From assembly GCF_002498315.1 (NCBI RefSeq), contig NZ_DAGX01000002.1, forward strand, positions 748,067 to 812,066: DNA of 64,000 bases, in the 5' to 3' direction. This DNA comes from Methanofollis sp. UBA420 (GTDB lineage Archaea; Halobacteriota; Methanomicrobia; Methanomicrobiales; Methanofollaceae). The translations under genes were made by a program, and so were the position numbers. The notes below the pieces were generated by a model. The model was not told the origin of the DNA. It saw only the letters and a list, made by a program, of their open reading frames with translations, and did not search any database. Position 1 is the first letter of the stretch. Every line of letters starts with the position of its first letter. This document shows, one piece after another, positions 51,250-59,967 of the stretch.

Positions 51250-52341
51250 CTAAAGTACCCCCATCTCACTCAAACGCGCCGGCAAATACTCCTTCGTCAC
51301 GAAGTCCAGCCCCTGCGCGGCGAAGGCCTGCTGTTCCGCCTTCAGCCCCATCTCCAGCTGCAACCCGATCTGCTCCCGCCAGTAGTCTGTCGCGAACCTG
51401 GGATCGGTCAACTCCGACTTCAGGGCCGCCACATCCTGCTCGGAGAGGTGGTCGGCCGGGAGGTCGTAGTCGCGGATGTCCGAAGGCTGCACCCCGATGA
51501 ACTGCGCCTGCGGCGTCGCCAGCAGTTCGGACATATGCGCCGCCTTGATCGATCCGTACGCCACCGAGGCATAGATACGGTACGACCAGGGGTCGCCGTC
51601 GGTGAAGACGACGATCGGAAGTTTGAACTCCTCGTTGATCCGCTTGAGGAGCCGCCGGGTGGAACGCGCGGGCTGGCCCTTCAGGTGGACGAGGGCCGCG
51701 CCGTACTCGTCGTCGAAGCCGTTCTCGATGAGGCGGGCGTACATACCGCCCGTCTCCAGCGCGATGACGAACTTGGCGTCATGGTCCAGGAAGTCGAGGG
51801 CGTCGACATTGTTCGGGATCTGGTAGCCGGTTTCGCCCACGTCGTCCTGGCAGTGGATCTCCCGCACGCCCCGCCGCGTCTTCTCCCGGATCCTGATAGG
51901 CCCGAAGATCGAGGCCCCGTCCTCCTCGGGACGGAGGTGGTAGACCTCGCGCTGGATGTCGGTGAGGATCTCCAGGTCCTCGACAAGTTTGTTGGACTCG
52001 TCCTGCGCCCCGAACTTCGCCTGCTTCCAGCCCTCGGAGATGTAGTACATCTCTCTTAAGGTCGAGGACCGGTTCTCGGCCAGCTGCTGCTTCAGGAAAC
52101 CGATCACATACGCCATCTTCAGGAGGTGGACGGCCCCCTTCGCGGTGGCGGCCGAGCGCATGCTCTCCTTGTCGCCGTACTTCCAGACCTCGCTCTCCTC
52201 GTCGTACGCGATGTTCTGTTTGGTCCGCGTCGGCAGGGCGATCGAGGGGATCCGGCCGTCGATGAGCTGGTCGTACCAGCGCTCCGCGATCGCCTTCAGT
52301 TTTTCAAGGCCGAGGGCCTCAGTCTCCTCTTTCGTGCTCAC
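51250..52341 (-). CDS. top6A: DNA topoisomerase VI subunit A
   Basis: 363 residues. Spo11-like subunit that cuts both DNA strands. The catalytic tyrosine is in STLREMYYISEGW (about residue 99-100). TOPRIM metal residues are in KFVIALETGGMYARLIENGF (Glu, about 195) and IVVFTDGDPWSYRIYASVAYG (Asp-Gly-Asp, about 248). With subunit B it relaxes and decatenates DNA. Overlaps top6B by 4 bases. Confidence 0.95.
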   Translation of the reverse strand: MSTKEETEALGLEKLKAIAERWYDQLIDGRIPSIALPTRTKQNIAYDEESEVWKYGDKESMRSAATAKGAVHLLKMAYVIGFLKQQLAENRSSTLREMYYISEGWKQAKFGAQDESNKLVEDLEILTDIQREVYHLRPEEDGASIFGPIRIREKTRRGVREIHCQDDVGETGYQIPNNVDALDFLDHDAKFVIALETGGMYARLIENGFDDEYGAALVHLKGQPARSTRRLLKRINEEFKLPIVVFTDGDPWSYRIYASVAYGSIKAAHMSELLATPQAQFIGVQPSDIRDYDLPADHLSEQDVAALKSELTDPRFATDYWREQIGLQLEMGLKAEQQAFAAQGLDFVTKEYLPARLSEMGVL

Positions 52342-54137
52342 AGGTACACCACCACTTTCTTCGCGTCCTCGACGCCGCGCACATCGAGCATGCCGCCGCC
52401 CGTCCCGGTGTAGACGACATGCCAGCCCTCGCCGGGAGCGAGGGCGCAGTTCCAGACCCGCGTGTACTCGCCGTCGAGGTCGCTTGCAAATGCGGGCGCA
52501 GGCTCCGCGTCCTTTGCGGCGTCAGGGGAGATGTCGTAGACGACCAGGGCGAGGTCATCGGCCGTGTGGTTGCGCACTTCGATGAGCACCCGGCCGTCAT
52601 AGGACCGCTTCCGTGCGACAAGCCTGTGCATGATCCGCCCCTCGATCGCCGAGATGTCGGGCACCGGCCTCTCCGTGATCTCGGCCACCTTCTCGGCGAT
52701 CGCGGGCATCACCGCGCAGACCGCCCGCGCCCGGTCATCCTTCTGCTTGTTCCTCTCCCGGCGGGCGAGGTACGCCTTCAACTCCCGCCCCAGGTCCTGA
52801 AGGGCGAGGGTGACCTCCTTCTCGATCTCCGGGATCGAGGCGACCGCGTCCTTGCTCTCCGAGGTGAAGGGGACGTTCGTCGAGGCGACGTGGACGAGGA
52901 CGAGCACAGGCCCTGTCGGGAGGCCCGACTGGGAGAGCCCGTAGTTCTTCCAGTTCACGCCGGCGACCTGCGCCGTGATCGCGCAGGCCCCCTGCTGGTA
53001 CAGCAGGGGCACGCGGTTTGCAAAGCGCATCAGCTGCGCCGTTCCCTCGGCGTCGAGTTTCCCGCCATAGCCGATCGCCGCCTCCACGACAAAGGGGTGG
53101 CCTGAGAAGACCGAGGCCGGGCGGGTCCGCGCCTTCACGAAGTCCGGCTGGAACTCCTTCTCCAGCCCCTGGACGATGAGGTCCTCCCCGATCGGGGAGA
53201 GGCACTGGTTCGTCGGCGGCGCCGGGACATGCACAGACTGCATCGCGGCAAGGAGGGTCTTCAGGGCGTCGGGGGCGACCGCACCCATCTTCGCCCTGAC
53301 AGGGAGGCCGGCGGCCGCCGCGATCTCCTCCGCGGTCTTCTTTCCCACCCGGCAGAAACTCCCGACGAGAAAATCGTCAAGGGTGACGTCGGCCTTCGTG
53401 GCCGCCATCCTCTTCAGGGTGCCGAGTTCGATGCCGTGCGGGTGGGGCTGGATCGCCTGAGGCGGCACGATCGGTTCTGCCGAGACCCGCTCGAAGGTCG
53501 TCGCCTCGCCGTCGATCTCGATGCTGATCCGCGCGTGCGGGTTCACGACCGAGGTGTAGCGGAGGTACTCGATGAGGCGCTTTCGCGCCGCAAGGGTGCT
53601 CGTGAACTCCAGCTCGATCCTGGTGCCGTGCGTCCTGTCCCAGGCGACCTCCTCGTGGCCGAGCACCTCGGGTTCATTCGTCTCGGTCCTGATCATCAGG
53701 GAGAAGCGGTGGGCCGGCACCTTCGCGGAGGTGCGGGAGACGACCACGGCAGGCGTGCCCGTGGTCAGTTGCGCATAGAGGACCGCGGCGGAGATGCCGA
53801 TCCCCTGCTGGCCGCGGCTCTGCCTGATCTGGTGGAAGCGGGAGCCGTACAGGAGTTTGCCGAAGACGTACGGCACCTGTTCGGGGACGATGCCCGGGCC
53901 GTTGTCCTCGACGGCCACCCGATATGCATCGGGCGAGGCCTTCCTGATGGAGACGAAGATGTCCGGGAGGACGCCCGCCTCCTCGCAGGCGTCCAGGGCA
54001 TTGTCGACCGCCTCCTTGATGGTGGTGATGATCCCCCGCGTCGGGGAATCGAAACCGAGGAGGTGCTTGTTCTTCTCGAAGAACTCCGCGACGCTGATGC
54101 TCTTCTGCTGTTTCGCAAGGTCTTCAGCGAGCACCAA
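52338..54137 (-). CDS. top6B: DNA topoisomerase VI subunit B
   Basis: 599 residues. GHKL ATPase: TIKEAVDNALDACEEAG (N-box, about 43), VAVEDNGPGIVPEQVPYVFGKLLYGSRFH, and GQQGIGISAAVLYAQL. Then a helix-two-turn-helix insert (LKRMAATKADVTLDDFL...) and a transducer domain ending in a C-terminal Ig-like part. Its ATP-driven dimerisation controls the A-subunit cut. Its start overlaps the end of hisS by 14 bases, so hisS-top6B-top6A form one transcript. Confidence 0.95.
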   Translation of the reverse strand: MVLAEDLAKQQKSISVAEFFEKNKHLLGFDSPTRGIITTIKEAVDNALDACEEAGVLPDIFVSIRKASPDAYRVAVEDNGPGIVPEQVPYVFGKLLYGSRFHQIRQSRGQQGIGISAAVLYAQLTTGTPAVVVSRTSAKVPAHRFSLMIRTETNEPEVLGHEEVAWDRTHGTRIELEFTSTLAARKRLIEYLRYTSVVNPHARISIEIDGEATTFERVSAEPIVPPQAIQPHPHGIELGTLKRMAATKADVTLDDFLVGSFCRVGKKTAEEIAAAAGLPVRAKMGAVAPDALKTLLAAMQSVHVPAPPTNQCLSPIGEDLIVQGLEKEFQPDFVKARTRPASVFSGHPFVVEAAIGYGGKLDAEGTAQLMRFANRVPLLYQQGACAITAQVAGVNWKNYGLSQSGLPTGPVLVLVHVASTNVPFTSESKDAVASIPEIEKEVTLALQDLGRELKAYLARRERNKQKDDRARAVCAVMPAIAEKVAEITERPVPDISAIEGRIMHRLVARKRSYDGRVLIEVRNHTADDLALVVYDISPDAAKDAEPAPAFASDLDGEYTRVWNCALAPGEGWHVVYTGTGGGMLDVRGVEDAKKVVVYL

Positions 54138-55356
54138 CGCCCTTCACCCCGGCGATCGCCTCGTCGAGCTTCATCTCCCGCTGCTCGCCGGAATGAAGGT
54201 CCTTGAGGGTGACCGTCCCTGCCTCGGCCTCGCGCGTGCCCATGATGCAGGCATAGTCCGCGCTCTTTGCGGCATGCGCGAGCTGCGCCCCCATGCCGCG
54301 GCCGAGCAGGTTCACCTCGGCCCTGACGCCGGCGGCGCGCATGCTCCGGGCGACCCCGAAGGCCGCCGCTTCGAGGCCGGGCTGGGAGAGGACGGCGACG
54401 ACCGGCTGCTTCTCCAGGGGGTAGTCGCCGAGGGAGACCATCACCCTGTCGAAACCAATCGCAAACCCGCAACTCGGGGCGTCGTCCCCGCCGAAGAGCT
54501 GGGCAAGTCTGTAGTTGCCGCCGCCGAGCACCTGGTTCTCGGCGCCCAGGTTGTGGGCGAAGCCCTCGAAGACCATGCCGGTGTAGTAGTCCAGGCCACG
54601 GGCGATCCCGAAGTTCACCGTGTAGTCGATCTCCTCGCCGTCCAGGATCCGGAAGATCCCCTCGACCCGCTCCTTCTCCGGGATATCGCCGCAGATCTCG
54701 AAGGCCTCCGCGGGGTCCCGGCAGGAGACGAGGCCGGTGAGGGAGTCCTCGAGCTCGGCCTGCCCGCAGGTCTCCAGGCAGCCCTTCAGGCCGTCCATGT
54801 CGCGCTTGTCGAGGTACGCCATCACCTGTCTCTGGAGCGAGGGTTCCACGCCGGAGAGGAGGTGCTTCATCGGCGCCAGGAACCCGACCTTCAGGTCGTA
54901 GTCCAGGCCGACAGAACGGAGGAGGTCGTCGGCGACCATGATCACCTCGGCATCGGCCGCCGCGGAGTCCGCGCCGATCAGTTCGACGCCGAACTGCCAG
55001 AACTGGCGGTACCGACCCTTCTGGGGCCGCTCGTACCGGAAACAGTCGGCCACATAGTACCAGCGGAGGGGCTTTGCGATGGAGCGCCCCTCGTTCACGT
55101 ACATCCGCGAGACCGAGGCCGTCACCTCGGGCCGCAGGGTCATCTGCCGCCCGCTCTTGTCCTCGAAGACGTACATCTCCTGCTTGATGTTCTCGCCCGA
55201 ACGCATGGTGAAGAGTTCGAGGTGCTCGAAGGTCGGGGTGCAGACCTCGCCGTAGCCCCACCGCCCGACGGCCTCGCGCATCTTCGCTTCCGCGGTGCGC
55301 CGCTGCGCCATCTCGTCGGGCAGAAAGTCCCTGGTTCCGCGTGGTTTCTGTAGCAT
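54124..55356 (-). CDS. hisS: Histidyl-tRNA synthetase
   Basis: 410 residues, class II synthetase. Motif 1 region VCTPTFEHLELF, motif 2 WYYVADCFRYERPQKGRYRQFWQFGVELIG, the histidine-specific LDYYTGMVFEGF, motif 3 GGGNYRLAQLFGGDDAPSCGFAIGFDRVMV, and a C-terminal anticodon domain (from about 320). GGAGTC lies about 9 bases before the ATG. Linked to top6B by overlap. Confidence 0.95.
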   Translation of the reverse strand: MLQKPRGTRDFLPDEMAQRRTAEAKMREAVGRWGYGEVCTPTFEHLELFTMRSGENIKQEMYVFEDKSGRQMTLRPEVTASVSRMYVNEGRSIAKPLRWYYVADCFRYERPQKGRYRQFWQFGVELIGADSAAADAEVIMVADDLLRSVGLDYDLKVGFLAPMKHLLSGVEPSLQRQVMAYLDKRDMDGLKGCLETCGQAELEDSLTGLVSCRDPAEAFEICGDIPEKERVEGIFRILDGEEIDYTVNFGIARGLDYYTGMVFEGFAHNLGAENQVLGGGNYRLAQLFGGDDAPSCGFAIGFDRVMVSLGDYPLEKQPVVAVLSQPGLEAAAFGVARSMRAAGVRAEVNLLGRGMGAQLAHAAKSADYACIMGTREAEAGTVTLKDLHSGEQREMKLDEAIAGVKGVGAR

Positions 55357-55398
55357 CAGATCGACTCCTGCCGTAAAATTTGCGTTTCAGACCTTATC

Positions 55399-55707
55399 TT
55401 ACCTGCGGGGAACATTCCCGAAAAAGCGCGTCGCGGCGCTCTCCCCGCCTGTCCAGACCTTCTCCCGCGGCACGCGCCCCTGGAGGTACAGGGCGAGGAG
55501 GACCGCGCCGAGAGCGAGGAACTCGAGGTCCGGGTTTGTCAGGGCCATCAGGGACCCGAAGAGGGCGAGGGCCGAGTAGAGCACGCCCCTGTACGCCGCC
55601 TGCCTGTAGCCGGGGAGGGCGGTCCGATAAAAGATCCGGGCGTCCCGCAGCCAGAGGAAGAACGTCGCCGCAGTGCCGAAGGCGGCCACGTAGACAAGAT
55701 AGGTCAT
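55399..55707 (-). CDS. Small membrane protein upstream of hisS
   Basis: 102 residues from ATG 55707. Two to three membrane helices (LVYVAAFGTAATFFLWL, VLYSALALFGSLMAL, LEFLALGAVLLALYL) and a basic, polar tail. No family recognised. It lies 42 bases upstream of hisS on the same strand and divergent from larB, with a TATA-like AATAGTAAAATAT (55738-55750) at leaderless distance. Confidence 0.65.
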   Translation of the reverse strand: MTYLVYVAAFGTAATFFLWLRDARIFYRTALPGYRQAAYRGVLYSALALFGSLMALTNPDLEFLALGAVLLALYLQGRVPREKVWTGGESAATRFFGNVPRR

Positions 55708-55755
55708 TACCGTGGGTGATTTATTATCCCCGCACCCATATTTTACTATTGGACC

Positions 55756-56532
55756 ATGACTGCGGACACTATCCTGAGAGAGGTGCTTGCCGCGTACGCC
55801 GCCGGCAGGATCTCCCTCGACGATACCATTGACAGGATATCGGGGCTGAGGGTCGAGAAGGTGGGGGAACTCGCCAGGATCGACCTCGGGCGGGAGGTGC
55901 GGTGCGGCATCCCCGAGGCGGTGCTCGCGGAGGGAAAGGAGACGGCCGACCTGGTGGCGATCATGCTCAGGCATGCCGACGCTGCAGGGCGCTGTCTCGC
56001 CACGCGGGTCTCCCCCGAGCAGGCTGAGGCGGTGCGGACCGCGGCTGAGGCGGCCGGCCTCGCGTTCAGGCACGAGGAGCGGGCGCAGGCGGTCGTCCTC
56101 TCGAAGGGAGGACAGCCCGAGAAGAACGGCGGGATCGTCGCCATCCTCACCGCGGGGACGGCCGACATCACGGTGGCGGAGGAGGCGCGTGTCGTCGCCG
56201 AGGAGATGGGCTGCGAGGTGCGGACAGCCTACGACGTCGGCGCGGCCGGGGTCCACCGCCTCTTCCCGGCCCTGAAGGACCTTGCCGGGGCGCACGTCTA
56301 TGTCGTCGCCGCGGGGCGGGAGGGGACTCTTCCCGCCGTCGTCGCAGGGCTCGTGGACAGGCCGGTGATCGGCGTCCCTGTCTCGACAGGCTACGGTTTC
56401 ATGGGCCAGGGTCAGGCGGCACTCGCGAGCATGCTCCAGTCCTGCTCCGTGCTGACCGTCGTGAACATCGACGCGGGCTTCGTGGCCGGGGCGCACGCCG
56501 CGCTCATCGCGTCCCTTGCGGGGCGGCCATGA
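55756..56532 (+). CDS. larB: LarB-type nickel-pincer cofactor biosynthesis carboxylase/hydrolase
   Basis: 258 residues. LarB carboxylates and hydrolyses nicotinic acid adenine dinucleotide to start nickel-pincer nucleotide synthesis. The AIR-carboxylase-like (PurE-like) domain is clear: ILTAGTADITVAEEARVVAEEMGCEVRTAYDVGAAGVHRL, HVYVVAAGREGTLPAVVAGLVDRPVIGVPVSTGYGFMGQGQAAL. Its stop overlaps the ATG of nadM (ATGA). TATA-like GATTTATTAT at 55718-55727. A LarC gene is not in the window. Confidence 0.92.
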   Translation: MTADTILREVLAAYAAGRISLDDTIDRISGLRVEKVGELARIDLGREVRCGIPEAVLAEGKETADLVAIMLRHADAAGRCLATRVSPEQAEAVRTAAEAAGLAFRHEERAQAVVLSKGGQPEKNGGIVAILTAGTADITVAEEARVVAEEMGCEVRTAYDVGAAGVHRLFPALKDLAGAHVYVVAAGREGTLPAVVAGLVDRPVIGVPVSTGYGFMGQGQAALASMLQSCSVLTVVNIDAGFVAGAHAALIASLAGRP

Positions 56533-57035
56533 CGCGTGCCTTCTACATCGGGCGGTTCCAGCCGTACCACAACGGCCACCACTCGGTGATATCGAGGATC
56601 GCCCCCCTGGTCGACGAGATCGTCATCGGCGTCGGGAGCGCCCAGCTCTCCCACGAGGTCGAGAACCCCTTCACCGCGGGCGAGAGGGTGATGATGATCG
56701 CGGCGGCCCTGGAGGAGATCGGCATCCCCTTCTATGCGATCCCGATCGAGGACCTCCGCAGGAACGCCCTCTGGGTCTCGCACGTCTACTCGATGACGCC
56801 GTACTTCGACGTCGTCTACTCGAACAACCCCCTGGTGATCAGGCTCTTCTCCGAGGGCGGCATGAAGGTGCAGACCCTGCCGATGTACATGCGCGACACC
56901 CTCTCGGGCACCGAGATCAGGCGGCGGATGGCGGCGGACGAGGACTGGCGCAGTCTCGTGCCGGAGAGTGTCGCCGACGTCATCGACCAGATCCACGGGG
57001 TCGACCGGATCAAGCAGATCGCCTGCTCGGACTGA
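56529..57035 (+). CDS. nadM: Nicotinamide-nucleotide adenylyltransferase
   Basis: 168 residues, archaeal NadM. The nucleotidyltransferase motif GRFQPYHNGHHSVI (H-x-G-H, residues about 8-21) and the C-terminal SGTEIRRRMAADEDW (about 126-140) are diagnostic. It makes NAD or its nicotinate form NaAD from the mononucleotide plus ATP. It overlaps larB; NaAD is the LarB substrate, which gives the pairing metabolic sense. Confidence 0.93.
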   Translation: MTRAFYIGRFQPYHNGHHSVISRIAPLVDEIVIGVGSAQLSHEVENPFTAGERVMMIAAALEEIGIPFYAIPIEDLRRNALWVSHVYSMTPYFDVVYSNNPLVIRLFSEGGMKVQTLPMYMRDTLSGTEIRRRMAADEDWRSLVPESVADVIDQIHGVDRIKQIACSD

Positions 57036-57048
57036 GTGCCTGAAACCC

Positions 57049-57076
57049 TTTATAGCGGGCCACCGATAGATCGGTG
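57049..57076 (+). promoter_or_regulatory. TATA box and palindrome at a leaderless start
   Basis: TTTATAG (57049-57055) is centred about 26 bases before ATG 57077, so transcription should begin at the start codon. Directly before the ATG is CACCGAT-AG-ATCGGTG (57061-57076), a perfect 7-base inverted repeat covering the expected start site, as an operator would. Confidence 0.45.
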
Positions 57077-58348
57077 ATGTTCCGCTTTCTCAAGGGTCTT
57101 TTTTCAAAGAAAGAGGTAGAGGAGAGTCTCACGCTCACCGTCGACAGGGCGGGGGGGTGGCTCGACGCACGGGATGAGGAGGTCGAGGCCGGCCTGGAGG
57201 AGGCGACAGGAAGGTGCAGGACGGCTGTCTCGGCCTCGCTGGAGGACCTCGACCGTCTCCTCGCAACGCTGAAGGACGCCGAGGGGCGGGAGGACGTCCA
57301 CCCGAAACTGAAGAGCGTGACAGACCGCTCTCTCCCGGCCTTCATCGCCGCGATGGAGCAGCAGGCCGCCCATCCCCTCCCTGACGATGCGGACGGGTTC
57401 TATGCGGCGGCCGCCGAACTCCTCACCGGCCTCCTGAAGGCCCAGAAGGGGCAGGGGAGATACCTCGCCGCCGTATTCCCGGAGGAGATGAAGGAGGTCA
57501 GGGGGGTCACCCGGGATATCGGCCGGGAGATCAACACCCTCACCGGCCTGGTGAAGGAGGCACAGGCGACGACGGCGCGGATCGGCGCCGCCCGCGCGGG
57601 CCTTGCCGCGGTCACGGAGGCGGGGACAGAGACTGAGAATCTCGACGCGGAGATCGGGGCGCTCAGGAAAAGGCTGGAGGCGGCCGACCCGGCGATCGCC
57701 AGGGACGGGGAGAGACTCCGGGCGCTCACGGCGGGCCAGGACTATGCCGCCTGCATGACCGAGCAGGAGAGGCTTGCCGGACTGAAAAAGGAGGAGGAAG
57801 GGGCCGTACAGGACCTCACGAACACGGCGGCCCAGGCGGCGCGGGTGATGAGGAAGGCGGAGCGGGTCGCGGGGCGTGCCCGTGCGCAGCAGGACCTCCG
57901 CACCCTCGAAGCCTGCACCGCGCTCCTGGACCGGCCGCTTGACGCGGGCCGCGAGGAGATTCTCCCCCTCGTCGAGGCCGCGGCAGGGGTCGTGCAGAGG
58001 CAGATCGCAGGGGGCGACCTGGTCCTGAAAGGAAAGGACGACCTGGCACTCTTCGCGGACGCGGGGGCGGCCGCGAAGGAGATGGACGCGCGGATCGCCG
58101 CCCTCGACGGGGTGCGGGAGAGGGTCGCCGCCGCGGAGGAGAGGGTGCGGGCCTGCACCGCCCTCGGCGAGGCGCAGAGACTCGAAGAAGCGATCGCGAG
58201 CGCGGAGGCAGAGAAGGAGAGAGACAGGCAGGCGCTCGCAAGCGCGGAGGCGCGGAAGAGGGCCCTTGCAGACGGGGAGGCAGACCGCCTGCACCGCCTG
58301 GAGGAGGCTCTCGCCGCGGTGGCGGGCCGGCCCGTCACTCTAGCCTGA
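57077..58348 (+). CDS. Long coiled-coil protein of unknown function
   Basis: About 423 residues from ATG 57077 (GTG 57074 also in frame). Short basic N-terminus FRFLKGLFSKKEVEESL, then almost entirely Ala/Glu/Arg/Leu-rich helix with heptad character; no catalytic motif is visible. The composition is similar to SMC-type arms but there are no ATPase ends. It could be a structural or scaffold protein. The 3' end overlaps the convergent phosphoesterase gene by 14 bases. Confidence 0.7.
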   Translation: MFRFLKGLFSKKEVEESLTLTVDRAGGWLDARDEEVEAGLEEATGRCRTAVSASLEDLDRLLATLKDAEGREDVHPKLKSVTDRSLPAFIAAMEQQAAHPLPDDADGFYAAAAELLTGLLKAQKGQGRYLAAVFPEEMKEVRGVTRDIGREINTLTGLVKEAQATTARIGAARAGLAAVTEAGTETENLDAEIGALRKRLEAADPAIARDGERLRALTAGQDYAACMTEQERLAGLKKEEEGAVQDLTNTAAQAARVMRKAERVAGRARAQQDLRTLEACTALLDRPLDAGREEILPLVEAAAGVVQRQIAGGDLVLKGKDDLALFADAGAAAKEMDARIAALDGVRERVAAAEERVRACTALGEAQRLEEAIASAEAEKERDRQALASAEARKRALADGEADRLHRLEEALAAVAGRPVTLA

Positions 58349-59069
58349 GATACCAGAAGCGGCGGAAGTCGGTGACGGCACACTCCGGGTTCTCTCCGGT
58401 GCAGGCACCGAGCCGCGTGATGGTCGGCACGGAGAGGTCGATGCAGGCCCCCGCGACGGGCAGGCCGGGGAGGGGTTCGGGCCTCAGGGGGACGGAGACG
58501 ATACGGCCGTCCTTTTTCTGGCAGCAGAGGGGGACGTGCTGGTGGCCGCAGCAGAGGTGGGAGAGGCCGCGGCGTTCCAGTTCGGCAAAGGCCATCTGCG
58601 ACGTGTAGTGGTAGCCCGCAAAACTCGGGCCTGGCACGCGGGAGAGGCGCTGCCAGAAGGGCTGCTCGGTGAGGACGTCGCCGAGGCGGAGGGGGCCGCC
58701 GTGGACGAAGAGGGTGGCGTCGAGCACCGCCTCGACAGGGAGGCGGGAGAGGGCGTCGAGGTGGGGGGACCCGTTCAGGCGGCGGTGGGCCGTCTCGCTC
58801 CTCGCGTCGCTGCCGCTCACCGGTATGCCGTGGATGCAGGCGTGGTCGTGGTTGCCCATGAGGGAGACGAGGGTGACGTCCCCGGCGAGGCGCTCCACCA
58901 GGCGCAGGGTCTCGATCGGGGCGTAGCCGCGACCGAGGAGGTCGCCGAGGTTCACGACGGTGTCGACCCGGCCGAAGAGCCGCGTGAATGCCGGTTCCTC
59001 CCGCAGGGCGAGGACGCGGGAGAGCGCTTCCGCATCGGCATGGACATCGGAAAAGACAAGAACCGCCAC
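58335..59069 (-). CDS. Calcineurin-like metallophosphoesterase
   Basis: 244 residues. Metal-binding motifs of the family: VLVFSDVHAD (D-x-H), VVNLGDLLGRG (G-D), SLMGNHDHACIHG (G-N-H-D/E), LFVHGGPL and CCGHQHVPL (G-H-x-H). It hydrolyses a phosphoester; substrate unknown. A Cys-rich C-terminal half (CCGHQ, PLCCQK) is notable. Divergent from the small membrane gene at 59118. Confidence 0.88.
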   Translation of the reverse strand: MAVLVFSDVHADAEALSRVLALREEPAFTRLFGRVDTVVNLGDLLGRGYAPIETLRLVERLAGDVTLVSLMGNHDHACIHGIPVSGSDARSETAHRRLNGSPHLDALSRLPVEAVLDATLFVHGGPLRLGDVLTEQPFWQRLSRVPGPSFAGYHYTSQMAFAELERRGLSHLCCGHQHVPLCCQKKDGRIVSVPLRPEPLPGLPVAGACIDLSVPTITRLGACTGENPECAVTDFRRFWYLRLE

Positions 59070-59117
59070 ACTATGATCTCCGCCACCTCCCTTTTAAATG
59101 TGCGGCGCATAGATCTG

Positions 59118-59459
59118 ATGGGATATATGTCGTGGCATGGGTTTGACAGCAGGGCATGGCTTGCCGTGCCTCTGGTTTCGTTCGGCGGGATACTGGTATC
59201 GACCCTCGCCATCGTCGCCGCGGGCGACCAGATGCTCGTCACCCACCCCTTCTGGACGGTCGGGCGGGTGGCGTGCATCATCGCCGCGTTCATCCTCGGG
59301 GCGATCGCCTACTCCACCGAGAAAAAAGACCTTGTATCCCTGATGGCGCCGGTTTTTGCGGTGATCATCTTTGTTATCGGCGATTTTTCCACCGGGCCGG
59401 TGATGCAGGTGCTCTTCGCCGCCACCATCACCTTCCTCGCGGTGAGGCTCAGGAAATAA
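59118..59459 (+). CDS. Small four-helix membrane protein
   Basis: 113 residues from ATG 59118 (ATG 59127 also possible). Hydrophobic segments WLAVPLVSFGGILVSTLAIVAAG, VGRVACIIAAFILGAIA, LVSLMAPVFAVIIFVIGDF and VLFAATITFLAVRL. A TTTTAAAT box at 59093-59100 is about 24 bases from the start, so the transcript should be leaderless. Family not recognised. Confidence 0.65.
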   Translation: MGYMSWHGFDSRAWLAVPLVSFGGILVSTLAIVAAGDQMLVTHPFWTVGRVACIIAAFILGAIAYSTEKKDLVSLMAPVFAVIIFVIGDFSTGPVMQVLFAATITFLAVRLRK

Positions 59460-59487
59460 ATATCAGTGCAGAAAGGAGGAGACGGAT

Positions 59488-59967
59488 ATGGGACGGGCAG
59501 AAAGGTACCTGGAGGCATATATCGAGAGAGTCGGGCCGCGGCTCGCGGGCCTGGACGAGACGACCGGACACGCCATCGCCTCGGCCCTCCTCAGTTTCAA
59601 GGTCGGGCTGTACGGGATCGCGGTGACGCGGGCCGATACGGCACTGCAGAGGCTTGCGAAGAGGGAGGCCCCGGCGGCCGTCGCCACGGCGCTCGAAATC
59701 CTGAAGAAGCGTGCCTCCGACCTGCAGGCTCAGGTCGCCGTCTCGGAGGGGATGCCGGCATTCTCCGGGGACGACAGGCCGCTCCTCGCGATGGACCTCC
59801 CGGCCGACCAGGTCGAGGACGCGGTATCGTACACCCTGGACAACGCCCTCCTCCTCCTCTATGCGGCAGGGCTCATCTCGTCGCCCGACGACGAGCAGGC
59901 GCTCGACGAGCACCGGGGTTTTCCCATCCAGATCCTCGCCTCCTATGCAAAGCAGTTGAATCTCTGA
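59488..59967 (+). CDS. Helical protein of unknown function
   Basis: 159 residues with a strong ribosome site (AAAGGAGGAG about 9 bases before the ATG). Largely alpha-helical with alternating Ala/Leu/Arg; segments GHAIASALLSFKVGLYGIAVTRADTALQ and DAVSYTLDNALLLLYAAGLISS look like packed helices. No catalytic motif or family recognised. It is 28 bases after the small membrane gene and probably cotranscribed with it. It ends just before repeat copy C. Confidence 0.65.
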   Translation: MGRAERYLEAYIERVGPRLAGLDETTGHAIASALLSFKVGLYGIAVTRADTALQRLAKREAPAAVATALEILKKRASDLQAQVAVSEGMPAFSGDDRPLLAMDLPADQVEDAVSYTLDNALLLLYAAGLISSPDDEQALDEHRGFPIQILASYAKQLNL

